From the NCBI GenBank assembly GCA_002813285.1, contig PHTZ01000001.1, positions 186,001 through 250,000 on the forward strand: a stretch of DNA of 64,000 nt, in the 5' to 3' direction. The notes under the pieces are model-generated. The model saw only the letters and a program-made list of their open reading frames with translations. It made no database searches and was not told where the DNA came from. Origin of the DNA: Flavobacteriaceae bacterium MAR_2009_75. GTDB taxonomy: Bacteria; Bacteroidota; Bacteroidia; Flavobacteriales; Flavobacteriaceae. Each line of letters opens with the position of its first letter. Positions within the stretch are counted from its first letter, which is position 1. The translations under genes and the position numbers were made by a program. Below are positions 8,836 through 17,663 of the stretch, in pieces.

Positions 8836-9264
8836 ATGAAAACTATAGTTCTTTTCTCTCTTTCCTTTTTATTTATCTTAAGTTCTATTCAGGCCCAAAA
8901 CGATGACGAAAAGGCTATTTTAGACATTATCAAGAAACAAGAAATAGCATGGACGAATGGTGACCTTGAAGGTTTTATGCAAGGCTATTGGCAATCTGAC
9001 TCGCTTACCTATTACAGCGGTGGGAAACTAACACGAGGTTGGCAAACCACACTAGATAACTATAAGAAAGGATATCCTAACGATGATTACATAGGCAGTC
9101 TTGAATTTACAATCGACCAAATAACCAAAATTAGTGAAGATGCCTATTATGTAATGGGGCAATACCATTTGACGCGAAAAGTAGGAAACGCCAATGGAAC
9201 GTTTATGATAATCTTTAAAAAAATTAATGGGCAATGGAAGATAATTGCTGATTCTTCTTGTTAG
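8836..9264 (+). CDS. secreted NTF2-like (DUF4440/SnoaL-type) protein
   Basis: A 142-aa protein with a signal peptide (MKTIVLFSLSFLFILSSIQAQ), then a single alpha-plus-beta domain with EIAWTNGDLEGFMQGYW near the start and NGTFMIIFKKINGQWKIIAD at the end, the hallmark of the DUF4440/SnoaL fold. Members range from ketosteroid-isomerase-like enzymes to binding proteins; no catalytic assignment is possible. It is divergent from the sulfatase gene and ends one base before the next convergent gene. Confidence 0.75.
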   Translation: MKTIVLFSLSFLFILSSIQAQNDDEKAILDIIKKQEIAWTNGDLEGFMQGYWQSDSLTYYSGGKLTRGWQTTLDNYKKGYPNDDYIGSLEFTIDQITKISEDAYYVMGQYHLTRKVGNANGTFMIIFKKINGQWKIIADSSC

Positions 9265-9265
9265 G

Positions 9266-10201
9266 TCACTCCTCTATATCTGTAACCGCCAATTTAGGGT
9301 AATACTTAATTCTGCGGGTTTTATAGGTATTATCTGGTGTAATAATTTCTTTTACCCAGTTGTTGGCTTCACTACTATCGAATTGATAGATGTACCCCTT
9401 CGTCGATGCTAAACCTTGTTTTTTAATTTTTAACTCAGACAATATCCCACTGGCATCATAGACATAGGTATTCTCTAACTGTACGATCCATTTGTCAGTA
9501 GCAGTATCATATATAGATGAACTATAGAATAATGGTTTTTTATCTACATCGACTATTTCAATCTCTTTACTATTGAATTCCCCATCAATATATTCTTGGG
9601 TTATAATCGTCTTTTTTCTTAGTGAGTCGCTTTCGGAGCCTGAAAAAGTAGTTTGAACCGTTTTGGCCAAGACCCCGTTCTTGGTTTCGGTCACAAGTTC
9701 AAGAGAATCGTCAGTTTCGTACGAAAAAGTACTCTGATCGATACCATCGGTATCTACGCTTTCAATACTCCATAATTTTCCATCCTCTCCATATCTATAA
9801 ATATTCTTTTCTATTAGCTCCTTTTCGTAAGTTATTATTTTCTCGGTCACTTTTCGCTCGGGCACCGAGTCATAGGAGTAGAAGTTAGCAATTGAAGTGG
9901 CGCTATCGAACGTATTGTCATGGTAATTCTCAACCCGTTTTTCTATCAGTTCTTGATTTTCATATTTATAATAGGTAGTCACATAATCACTTTCACTAAA
10001 CTTGGTAACCGACTTGGTCAATCTACCCGATTCGTCAAAATGATATTCTTCTTTACCATAATCAGTAATGACCAAACTTGATTTTACATTTCCGTTCAAA
10101 TTAAAATCTTCGACTCTGAAGGTTTCTATTTCTTGGGCGGTCACTGGAAAAGAAGCCAGTATGAAAAAAAAATAAAAATGAACTGGAAGTTTTTTAGTCA
10201 T
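9266..10201 (-). CDS. secreted hypothetical protein with YD-like repeats
   Basis: A 311-aa protein with a signal peptide (FYFFFILASFPVTAQ). The mature part is built of repeated strand pairs such as YHFDESGRLTKSV, YRYGEDGKLWSIESVD and YVYDASGILSELKIKK, resembling the YD/RHS repeats that form beta-rich shells, but far shorter than a toxin-type RHS protein. No catalytic motif is visible. It lies alone between the NTF2-like gene and dnaK, 68 nt after the dnaK terminator hairpin. Function unknown. Confidence 0.65.
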   Translation of the reverse strand: MTKKLPVHFYFFFILASFPVTAQEIETFRVEDFNLNGNVKSSLVITDYGKEEYHFDESGRLTKSVTKFSESDYVTTYYKYENQELIEKRVENYHDNTFDSATSIANFYSYDSVPERKVTEKIITYEKELIEKNIYRYGEDGKLWSIESVDTDGIDQSTFSYETDDSLELVTETKNGVLAKTVQTTFSGSESDSLRKKTIITQEYIDGEFNSKEIEIVDVDKKPLFYSSSIYDTATDKWIVQLENTYVYDASGILSELKIKKQGLASTKGYIYQFDSSEANNWVKEIITPDNTYKTRRIKYYPKLAVTDIEE

Positions 10202-10263
10202 GGTACAAATTTACTTGTATTTAATTCAACTGAAAATAAAAGCCGTACCATTTCGATAAAATG

Positions 10264-10296
10264 AAAAAACCCGCTAGGTTCAATAACCTAACGGGT
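10264..10296 (-). terminator. rho-independent terminator of dnaK
   Basis: ACCCGCTAGGTT (10269-10280) pairs with AACCTAACGGGT (10285-10296) around a four-base loop, with one G-U pair in the minus-strand RNA. On the minus strand the stem is followed by six T residues. It lies 28 nt past the dnaK stop. Confidence 0.85.
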
Positions 10297-10324
10297 CTTA
10301 ACTATTTATAATGTGAAGTTAAAC

Positions 10325-12235
10325 TTATTTAACCTCTTCGAAATCTACGTCTTCAACATTATCTCCTTCATTTGCCTCAGAACTTGCAGTGTCTTCACCA
10401 TTAGCCGAAGGGCCCCCTGGTTGTTGCCCTTCTGCTTGGGCTTTGTACATTTCTTCAGAAGCCGCTTTCCAAGCTTCATTGATTTTGTCCAATGCCGGGG
10501 TTATTACTGCCAAATCTTTGCTCTCATAAGCTTTCTTCAATTCTTCCAAACTATCTTCAATCGGCTTTTTCTTGTCATCGGAAAGTTTTTCTCCGAATTC
10601 TTTCAATTGCTTCTCTGTTTGAAAAATCATACCGTCGGCCTCATTAAGCTTATCAGCCGTCTCTTTAGCTTTCTTATCGGACTCTGCATTAGCTTCTGCC
10701 TCAGCTTTCATCTTTTGAATCTCCTCATCGGTCAAACCTGAAGAAGCTTCAATTCTGATGTCTTGAGATTTACCGGTCGCCTTATCAGTGGCAGACACCT
10801 TAATGATCCCGTTCGCATCGATGTCAAAGGTCACTTCTACTTGAGGTGTACCTCTTGGTGCTGGTGGAATACCATCTAAGTGGAATCTTCCGATAGTCTT
10901 GTTATCTCCCGCCATTGGGCGTTCACCTTGCAATACGTGAATCTCCACCGATGGTTGGTTATCCGCCGCTGTAGAGAACACTTGTGATTTCTTCGTTGGT
11001 ATCGTAGTGTTTGCTTCGATCAACTTGGTCATCACACTTCCCATAGTTTCGATACCCAAAGAAAGAGGAGTAACATCTAATAGCAATACATCTTTTACGT
11101 CACCTGTAAGAACACCACCTTGAATACCGGCTCCGACAGCTACTACTTCATCAGGGTTTACCCCTTTCGATGGCTTCTTGCCGAAAAACTTCTCAACAGC
11201 CTCTTGAACAGCAGGTATTCTCGTAGAACCACCTACCAAGATAATTTCATCAATATCACTTTTTGAAAGACCGGCGGCCTTTAAAGCTGTCTGGCAAGGT
11301 TCGATAGTTCTTTTTACCAAATCTTCGATCAATTGCTCAAATTTTGAACGGCTCAATGAGCGCACCAAGTGCTTTGGTCCTGATGAAGTGGCTGTTACGT
11401 AAGGTAAATTGATTTCAGTCTGTGCTGAAGATGATAATTCAATCTTTGCTTTTTCGGCAGCTTCTCTAAGACGTTGAAGTGCCATGGCATCTTCACGAAG
11501 ATCAATACCTTCTTCACTTTTGAACTCTTCGGCCAACCAATCGATAATCTTCTGATCAACATCGTCACCACCTAAGTGCGTATCACCATCGGTAGCCAAT
11601 ACTTCAAATACACCATCTCCTAATTCTAAGATAGAAACATCATGAGTACCACCACCAAAGTCAAAAACCACAATTTTCTGATCGGTATCTTTTTTATCAA
11701 GACCATATGCCAAAGAAGCGGCCGTTGGTTCGTTGATAATTCTTTCTACGGTAAGTCCGGCAATTTCTCCGGCCTCTTTTGTAGCTTGACGTTGTGCATC
11801 GTTAAAATATGCCGGTACGGTGATTACCGCACGTGTAACATCTTGACCCAAGTAATCTTCGGCCGTTTTCTTCATTTTCTGAAGAATCATAGCTGAAAGC
11901 TCTTGAGGTGTATACAAACGACCTTCAATATCAACTCGAGGGGTATCATTATCACCTTTTACTACTTTATAAGGTACTCTTCCGGCCTCTTTGCTAGACT
12001 CAGAATATTTATTCCCCATAAAACGCTTGATAGAGTAAATGGTCTTGTTAGGGTTGGTTACCGCTTGCCTTTTGGCCGGGTCTCCAACTTTAATTTCACC
12101 ACCTTCTACGAAAGCGATAACGGACGGGGTTGTTCGTTTTCCTTCTGCATTCGGAATTACGACGGGCTCATTACCTTCCATTACGGAGACACAGGAGTTG
12201 GTCGTACCCAAATCTATACCTATAATTTTGCTCAT
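10325..12235 (-). CDS. dnaK: molecular chaperone DnaK (Hsp70)
   Basis: ATP-driven cytoplasmic chaperone. The 636-aa protein begins [18 protein letters not shown] and has the second nucleotide-binding signature [17 protein letters not shown] and [14 protein letters not shown] in the ATPase domain (to about 385), a peptide-binding domain with [16 protein letters not shown], and an acidic tail ending EDVDFEEVK, the expected length and layout. It is a single-gene unit here: dnaJ and grpE are not adjacent. The upstream region carries an inverted repeat and TTGG/TTG boxes that recur at clpB. Confidence 0.98.
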   Translation of the reverse strand: MSKIIGIDLGTTNSCVSVMEGNEPVVIPNAEGKRTTPSVIAFVEGGEIKVGDPAKRQAVTNPNKTIYSIKRFMGNKYSESSKEAGRVPYKVVKGDNDTPRVDIEGRLYTPQELSAMILQKMKKTAEDYLGQDVTRAVITVPAYFNDAQRQATKEAGEIAGLTVERIINEPTAASLAYGLDKKDTDQKIVVFDFGGGTHDVSILELGDGVFEVLATDGDTHLGGDDVDQKIIDWLAEEFKSEEGIDLREDAMALQRLREAAEKAKIELSSSAQTEINLPYVTATSSGPKHLVRSLSRSKFEQLIEDLVKRTIEPCQTALKAAGLSKSDIDEIILVGGSTRIPAVQEAVEKFFGKKPSKGVNPDEVVAVGAGIQGGVLTGDVKDVLLLDVTPLSLGIETMGSVMTKLIEANTTIPTKKSQVFSTAADNQPSVEIHVLQGERPMAGDNKTIGRFHLDGIPPAPRGTPQVEVTFDIDANGIIKVSATDKATGKSQDIRIEASSGLTDEEIQKMKAEAEANAESDKKAKETADKLNEADGMIFQTEKQLKEFGEKLSDDKKKPIEDSLEELKKAYESKDLAVITPALDKINEAWKAASEEMYKAQAEGQQPGGPSANGEDTASSEANEGDNVEDVDFEEVK

Positions 12236-12288
12236 TCTATATGTTATTAAATATTAGTGCTTGTTTTTCTAAATCGCTAACTAAATGA

Positions 12289-12328
12289 CAAACAATATGC
12301 CAAGCGACAACAACATGACATGATGTCA
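12289..12328 (-). promoter_or_regulatory. dnaK upstream composite element (candidate heat-shock control site)
   Basis: Reading toward dnaK: a perfect inverted repeat TGACA-N3-TGTCA (12328-12316; it extends by one base on each side to ATGACA/TGTCAT), then 12 nt, then TTGG-N8-TTG (12303-12289). The repeat starts about 80 nt before the ATG. The same arrangement, with an 11-nt gap, precedes clpB. No good TAnnTTTG box is present. The role as promoter plus operator is inferred from the match between two chaperone genes. Confidence 0.5.
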
Positions 12329-12445
12329 TTTTGATATACACTTCTGATTTATTTTTGAAAAGCCATACTCTATTAATTTAAACACTGTGTAGGGTTTACT
12401 GCATTAATTTTTCTATTTTGCAGGCTATGACAATTCAACACAACT

Positions 12446-13618
12446 ATGGAATTCAATAGAAGAGATTTTTTAAAAAAGGGAGCTACCTCGGCGGCTGGTT
12501 TAGCCGCAGCATCAATGATTCCCCTTGATATGTATGCCAATAATATTGACCAAGGTGGCGAGATTAAAGAAATTATAGTTCCCGAAACAAAAAGGCCGAT
12601 CGTAAAAGATAAGATTCGATTCTCGGTTATCGGTATCAATCACGGCCATATTTACGGAATGGTAGACTCGTTGTTAGGTGGTGGTGGAATATTGGTCGCC
12701 GTTTATGCCAAAGAGCCAGAGCTTTTGAAAAATTTCACCAAGAAATACCCTAATGTAAAGGTGGCTAAAAGTGAAGCGGAAATTATAGAGGATAACTCTA
12801 TACAGCTCGTAGCGAGTGCTGCCATACCTATAGAGCGGGCACCGATCGGTATTCAGGTTATGAAGTCGGGTAAAGATTACATGACCGATAAACCGGGTAT
12901 TCTGACCTTCAATCAATTTAACGAGGTCAAAAAAGTACAGAAAGAAACGGGGCGCATATATTCAATTGTCTACAGCGAGCGTTTGGCCAACCCAGCATCT
13001 GTAATGGCCGGTAAACTAGTAAACGAAGGCGCTATTGGCAAAGTAATCCAAACCATTGGGTTGGGTCCGCATATTATGCGGCCGGAAAGTAGACCCGATT
13101 GGTTCTTTTACCCTGAGAAGGCCGGTGGCATACTTTGTGACATTGGCTCGCATCAATGCGACCAGTTTCTATATTATACAAACTCTCAACAAGCCGAAGT
13201 AAGCATTTCACAAATTGGCAATTTTGGTACGCCCAACTACCCCAATTATCAAGATTTCGGTGATATGATGGTTCGAAGCGGTCATGCTACAGGTTATATA
13301 CGTATTGATTGGTTTACCCCTAAAGGTCTAGGTACCTGGGGCGATGGCAGAACATTTATATTGGGCACCGAAGGCTATATCGAAATGCGCAAGTACATTG
13401 ATATCGCCGGAAGACCCAAAGGAAACCACCTATTTTTAGTAGATCAAAAAGAAACTAAGTATTTCGATTGTAGTAATGTTCATGTGCCGTTTGGCGAACA
13501 ATTGGTCAGCGATGTGGTCAACCGTACAGAAACTGCCATGAGCCAAGACCATTGTTTTTTGGCCACCGAATTAGCCCTGACAGCACAGAAAAATGCGTTT
13601 CAGTTGAATGTGCAATAA
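12446..13618 (+). CDS. Tat-exported Gfo/Idh/MocA-family oxidoreductase
   Basis: NAD(P)-dependent sugar dehydrogenase family. The 390-aa protein has a twin-arginine signal (NRRDFLKKG followed by an Ala-rich stretch), a Rossmann domain from about 52 (FSVIGINHGHIYG, in which the usual Gly-rich loop is altered), the DKPG variant of the conserved EKP motif, and LCDIGSHQCDQFLYY carrying the Asp and His of the active site. Export before cofactor release fits this family in Bacteroidota, where the cofactor stays tightly bound. It lies 67 nt upstream of the GH28 gene in the same direction and may share its transcript. Confidence 0.85.
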   Translation: MEFNRRDFLKKGATSAAGLAAASMIPLDMYANNIDQGGEIKEIIVPETKRPIVKDKIRFSVIGINHGHIYGMVDSLLGGGGILVAVYAKEPELLKNFTKKYPNVKVAKSEAEIIEDNSIQLVASAAIPIERAPIGIQVMKSGKDYMTDKPGILTFNQFNEVKKVQKETGRIYSIVYSERLANPASVMAGKLVNEGAIGKVIQTIGLGPHIMRPESRPDWFFYPEKAGGILCDIGSHQCDQFLYYTNSQQAEVSISQIGNFGTPNYPNYQDFGDMMVRSGHATGYIRIDWFTPKGLGTWGDGRTFILGTEGYIEMRKYIDIAGRPKGNHLFLVDQKETKYFDCSNVHVPFGEQLVSDVVNRTETAMSQDHCFLATELALTAQKNAFQLNVQ

Positions 13619-13685
13619 ATTAATCCACATCAGTTTATAGATTTTCTAAAATTTCTATTTTCTTAAACCCTTAACTTAAAATTCT

Positions 13686-15056
13686 ATGGCCTTATCTAAA
13701 CAGATATGTCTAATTCTTACTGTATGCCTAATATTTACATCCTGCAAAAATGAAAAAGCCCAACTGACCATTATCGAACAACAGGTGGAAGCCCCTTTTG
13801 ATATGCCTTCAATAAAATCTCCAGATTTCTCGAACTGCCCGACCATTTCGATAATAGACAAAGGAGCCGTAGAAGGAAACCAACAAGCTACCGAACAGGC
13901 CATTCAAGCTGCCATCATAGATGCCAATGCAGCTGGCTGCGGTACGGTAATGGTTCCGAGGGGTGAATGGCCGACGGGTAAACTGCATCTTAAAAGTAAC
14001 GTAAACCTTCATTTAGAAGAAGGTGCCGTTCTTCTGTTCTCAGATAATCCCAAAGACTATTTGCCCCCTGTGCACACCACTTGGGAAGGTATGGAGTGTT
14101 ACAATTACTCTCCATTGATCTATGCCTATGAATGTAAAAATGTAGCAATCACCGGTAAAGGTGAACTTAGGGCCGAGATGGCTACTTGGGAAAAGTGGTT
14201 TGGTAGACCACCAGGCCATATGAACAGTCTTAAACGTTTATATAACCTTGCTGCCAAAAGTGATAATGTAGAAGAAAGGCAAATGGTAAACGATAGCGCC
14301 AACCTACGTCCTCATTTTATACAATTCAATAGAAGTAGTAATATTTTACTTGAAGATGTCACTATTACCAATAGTCCATTTTGGGTTATTCATCCTTATT
14401 TATCCAACGAAATAACTATAAGAAGAGTAAAGGTCAAGGCCCACGGCCATAACAATGATGGTGTTGACCCTGAAATGAGCCAGAATGTACTTATAGAAGA
14501 TTGTGTCTTTGACCAAGGCGATGATGCCATTGCCGTAAAATCTGGTAGAAATCAAGATGCTTGGCGTTTAAATACTCCGTCAAAAAACATGGTCATTAGA
14601 AACTGTACGGTAAAAAACGGACATCAATTATTGGCCATAGGTAGCGAACTTTCAGGAGGAGTAGAGAATATTCTAATTGATAATTGTGTTGTTGAAGACA
14701 ACGCATCTTTATTTCATTTGCTCTTTATTAAAACCAACGAGCGCCGTGGTGGCTACGTGAAAAACATAATTATGAACAATATAAAGGCGAACGAGGTTCG
14801 AAATGGGGTTTTGGGTATTGAAACCGATGTGCTCTATCAATGGAAAGATTTGGTGCCCACCTACGAAAAAAGGCTTACGCCTATTTCAGACATTAGACTC
14901 GATAATATTCAGCTTAAAAAAGGTGATTTTCTATCCAAAATTATGGGTCAAGAGGAGCAACCTGTTAAAAATATATCCTTGGAAAATGTAAAGGTAGATT
15001 CTTTATTAGGTAAAGAACTAATTCATGAGCATGTCGTAGGTTTTCGTAAAATGTAG
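13686..15056 (+). CDS. GH28-family glycoside hydrolase lipoprotein (polygalacturonase-like)
   Basis: A 456-aa right-handed beta-helix enzyme that should cleave uronic-acid or related glycosidic bonds. The N-terminus is a lipoprotein signal (LTVCLIFTSC, Cys20). GH28 landmarks are present: NNDGVDPE with Asp258, QGDDAIAVKSG with Asp279/Asp280, NGHQLLAIGSE with His313, and FIKTNERRGG in place of the usual RIK. The Gly after the conserved His is Gln here, so substrate details may differ from true polygalacturonases. It follows an oxidoreductase gene and lies in the same neighbourhood as a sulfatase and susCD. Confidence 0.88.
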   Translation: MALSKQICLILTVCLIFTSCKNEKAQLTIIEQQVEAPFDMPSIKSPDFSNCPTISIIDKGAVEGNQQATEQAIQAAIIDANAAGCGTVMVPRGEWPTGKLHLKSNVNLHLEEGAVLLFSDNPKDYLPPVHTTWEGMECYNYSPLIYAYECKNVAITGKGELRAEMATWEKWFGRPPGHMNSLKRLYNLAAKSDNVEERQMVNDSANLRPHFIQFNRSSNILLEDVTITNSPFWVIHPYLSNEITIRRVKVKAHGHNNDGVDPEMSQNVLIEDCVFDQGDDAIAVKSGRNQDAWRLNTPSKNMVIRNCTVKNGHQLLAIGSELSGGVENILIDNCVVEDNASLFHLLFIKTNERRGGYVKNIIMNNIKANEVRNGVLGIETDVLYQWKDLVPTYEKRLTPISDIRLDNIQLKKGDFLSKIMGQEEQPVKNISLENVKVDSLLGKELIHEHVVGFRKM

Positions 15057-15133
15057 CAATAATCTATTGGTATACATTATTAAAATTCCGATGTTGCCCT
15101 TACCTTTATCATAGTTCAAAAGAACGAATTGCT

Positions 15134-16564
15134 ATGGAGTGTATCAGTGTTTTTGACATGCTAAAAATAGGTATAGGGCCCTCGAGCTCCCATACCCTTG
15201 GGCCGTGGCGTGCTGCGGAAAGATGGATTAAAGAACTGAAATTGGCTCACCTTTTCGAAGAGGTTGATAAAATTGATGTACACATCTATGGCTCCCTTTC
15301 CTTGACCGGAAAAGGTCATGCAACGGACTATGCGGTGATGCTCGGCTTATCTGGTGAAGACCCTGTTGAAGTACCGATAGAGAATATTCACACCACAGTT
15401 CAACAAATTCGAGAAAAGAAAATTATTAACTTCGGAGGCGAACGTAACCTAGAATTTGTACCCGAAACCAACATCCATTTTCACAAAAAATTTTTAGAAT
15501 TTCACGCTAACGGAATCAAGTTTGAAGCTCAACTAAAGTCAGGTACTAAAAAATCAAATACTTATTATTCCATCGGAGGTGGTTTTGTGGTAGTCAAAGA
15601 GCGCAAAAATGCCAAACAAAAAATAGCCGATTTTCATAGCTTCCCCTTCCCTATTGAAAATGGGAAACAACTTCTTCATTATTGTACAGAACAAAATACA
15701 TCTATTTCTAAAATTGTGCTTAAAAACGAACTTTCCCTAAGCAGCAAAAGTGAAATAGACCATAAAACTCGCGAGGTCTGGAAAACGATGTTGGAGTGTA
15801 TGTTCACTGGCTGTCATACCCAAGGTAAACTACCAGGTGGATTAAACGTAACCCGTAGGGCGTACGATATAAACAAAAATCTTTTAGGAGTAAATTTTGA
15901 ATCCTATAGTTCACCCGAAGAGTGGCTTAATACCATCAGAAATACCGAAGTAAAGTTTCGACAAATCTTAAAATGGGTGAGTTGTTTTGCTCTGGCCGTA
16001 AACGAAGTGAACGCTTCGTTGGGGCGTGTGGTCACAGCCCCTACAAATGGCAGTGCTGGGGTTATACCTGCAGTTTTAATGTATTATCTGGTCATTGAAA
16101 ATCACAAAGCGGATTTTGAAGATATTCAACAGTTTTTATTCGTAGCCGGTGAAATCGGAAGTATTTTCAAAAAAGGAGCTACCATTTCTGCTGCAATGGG
16201 TGGTTGTCAGGCTGAAATCGGTGTTTCATCTGCTATGGCTGCCGGAGCATTGACCCAACTGTTAGGTGGTACTCCCGAACAGGTTTTAATGGCTGCCGAA
16301 ATTGCCATGGAACATCATCTAGGTCTCACGTGCGACCCTATCGGTGGTTTGGTTCAGATACCCTGTATCGAACGCAATTCAATGGGTGCCATCAAGGCGA
16401 TAAATGCCGCTGAACTGGCATTGGGCTCAGACCCTGAAGATGCTAAAGTACCTTTGGACAAAGTCGTTGAAACCATGTGGGCCACGGCTAAAGACATGAG
16501 CTCTAAATACAAGGAAACCTCCAAAGGAGGTCTCGCTGTTGGTATTAATATGAGTGATTGTTAG
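15134..16564 (+). CDS. sdaA: L-serine dehydratase, iron-sulfur dependent, single-chain
   Basis: Converts L-serine to pyruvate and ammonia in the cytoplasm. The 476-aa chain joins the beta domain (SVFDMLKIGIGPSSSHTLGP at the start) and the alpha domain (from about 190), as in single-chain enzymes. Cysteines that bind the 4Fe-4S cluster are expected among GGCQAEIG, LTCDPIGG and QIPCIERN, all present. NGSAGVIPAV is also typical. It follows GH28 by 77 nt and converges on the DUF1080 gene with one base between stops. A TACCTTTA box lies about 25 nt before the ATG. Confidence 0.96.
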   Translation: MECISVFDMLKIGIGPSSSHTLGPWRAAERWIKELKLAHLFEEVDKIDVHIYGSLSLTGKGHATDYAVMLGLSGEDPVEVPIENIHTTVQQIREKKIINFGGERNLEFVPETNIHFHKKFLEFHANGIKFEAQLKSGTKKSNTYYSIGGGFVVVKERKNAKQKIADFHSFPFPIENGKQLLHYCTEQNTSISKIVLKNELSLSSKSEIDHKTREVWKTMLECMFTGCHTQGKLPGGLNVTRRAYDINKNLLGVNFESYSSPEEWLNTIRNTEVKFRQILKWVSCFALAVNEVNASLGRVVTAPTNGSAGVIPAVLMYYLVIENHKADFEDIQQFLFVAGEIGSIFKKGATISAAMGGCQAEIGVSSAMAAGALTQLLGGTPEQVLMAAEIAMEHHLGLTCDPIGGLVQIPCIERNSMGAIKAINAAELALGSDPEDAKVPLDKVVETMWATAKDMSSKYKETSKGGLAVGINMSDC

Positions 16565-16565
16565 A

Positions 16566-17495
16566 TTATTCTACTCTAGGAGTAACTACGAACTTTCTAA
16601 AAGAAATAGGGCCATGATCCCCTTGAATATAAAATGGTCCCGGTTCCCCTTCTTTACTATCTAAAGCACCGCCTGTAATACCAGGTATATTCTGTTCACT
16701 GATAATCGTCTTTCCATTGGCCACCACGGTCACTCTTCTACCGATCAAGGTGATATCGTAAGTTTGCCATTCACTGGCCGGGTTTGCAGCCATTTCGTTC
16801 GGAGTTAGAAAACCATAAACTCCTCCAAAAAGTACATTGCTAGGGTCGCTTCCGTAGTCATCGGTAATCTGCACCTCATAGCGACCTCTAAGATAAATAC
16901 CACTGTTGCTTCTGGGTGGCACCTTAAATTCTACATGTAATTTGAAATCTTCGAATTTTTCTTCCGTTACCAAATTGGCACCTGATTTCGGACTTTTTAA
17001 AATACCATCTTCGACTATCCATTGGTTCTCTCCCTTGGCCTTCCACCCCGACAAATCTTTACCATTGAAAATTTCCTGTGGTTCACCCCATTTAGGGTTC
17101 TCTACAGTTGAGAGCTTCGGTGCCCTCTCAGCAGTCCAATTATAAGTATCTCCTTTGGCAAAAGCCAACGTTCCTTTGAGTCCATCTCCATCTTTTTCTC
17201 CCTTAACCGTTACATCACCCAAATCAGGTGACCATTGTGGTGGTATGGTAAAAGCAAATTTACCTCCGCCAACTTTCACCTCTGAAATAGGCCTTGCACT
17301 ACCCGATGCATACACAAAATGCCCCACTAAGGTTTTTACACCTGAATGTTTGATCACTAGCCAAGAAGGTAGCTTTTCTCCTTTTTTATCAATCTCTATA
17401 TCCCATTTACCTTCAAAGAATTTTTCTTCTTGGGCTTGAACGACTGGGCTTGAACAAAAAGCAACTAGATAAAGAAGTAATTTTATTTTTTTCAT
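16566..17495 (-). CDS. secreted DUF1080 protein (3-keto-disaccharide hydrolase family)
   Basis: The 309-aa protein (start chosen at MKKIKLLLY, which begins a signal peptide ending VVQAQE) has an N-terminal beta-rich part, then a DUF1080 concanavalin-like domain from about 140 to the end: EIFNGKDLSGWKAKGENQ, NSGIYLRGRYEVQI, TYDITLIGRRVTVVANGK and GPISFRKFVV. Studied members hydrolyse glycosides whose sugar has been oxidised at C3 by Gfo/Idh/MocA enzymes, two of which are encoded close by. The upstream Met gives an implausible extra 15 residues and was not used. The exact substrate is unknown. Confidence 0.85.
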   Translation of the reverse strand: MKKIKLLLYLVAFCSSPVVQAQEEKFFEGKWDIEIDKKGEKLPSWLVIKHSGVKTLVGHFVYASGSARPISEVKVGGGKFAFTIPPQWSPDLGDVTVKGEKDGDGLKGTLAFAKGDTYNWTAERAPKLSTVENPKWGEPQEIFNGKDLSGWKAKGENQWIVEDGILKSPKSGANLVTEEKFEDFKLHVEFKVPPRSNSGIYLRGRYEVQITDDYGSDPSNVLFGGVYGFLTPNEMAANPASEWQTYDITLIGRRVTVVANGKTIISEQNIPGITGGALDSKEGEPGPFYIQGDHGPISFRKFVVTPRVE

Positions 17496-17663
17496 TATAG
17501 TGTTATTAAAATAAGCCTCAAATATAGGTATTGCGAGCAAATATGAACAAATATCATTGTGAAGTTTAGAAAATGATTATTAAAGGCTTAGTTCATTATA
17601 CATTTCACATATTTTACTAACTTTAGAAGCTAATTCTTTTACTAAACTATATCCAAAAAGAAA

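Noticed and set aside
9266-10201. RHS-type polymorphic toxin
   Set aside because: Only a few YD-like strands, no RHS core box and no toxin tip. It is too short and secreted by a normal signal peptide.
10313-10741. Plus-strand open frame over dnaK
   Set aside because: Codon shadow of the well-supported dnaK gene in the opposite strand.
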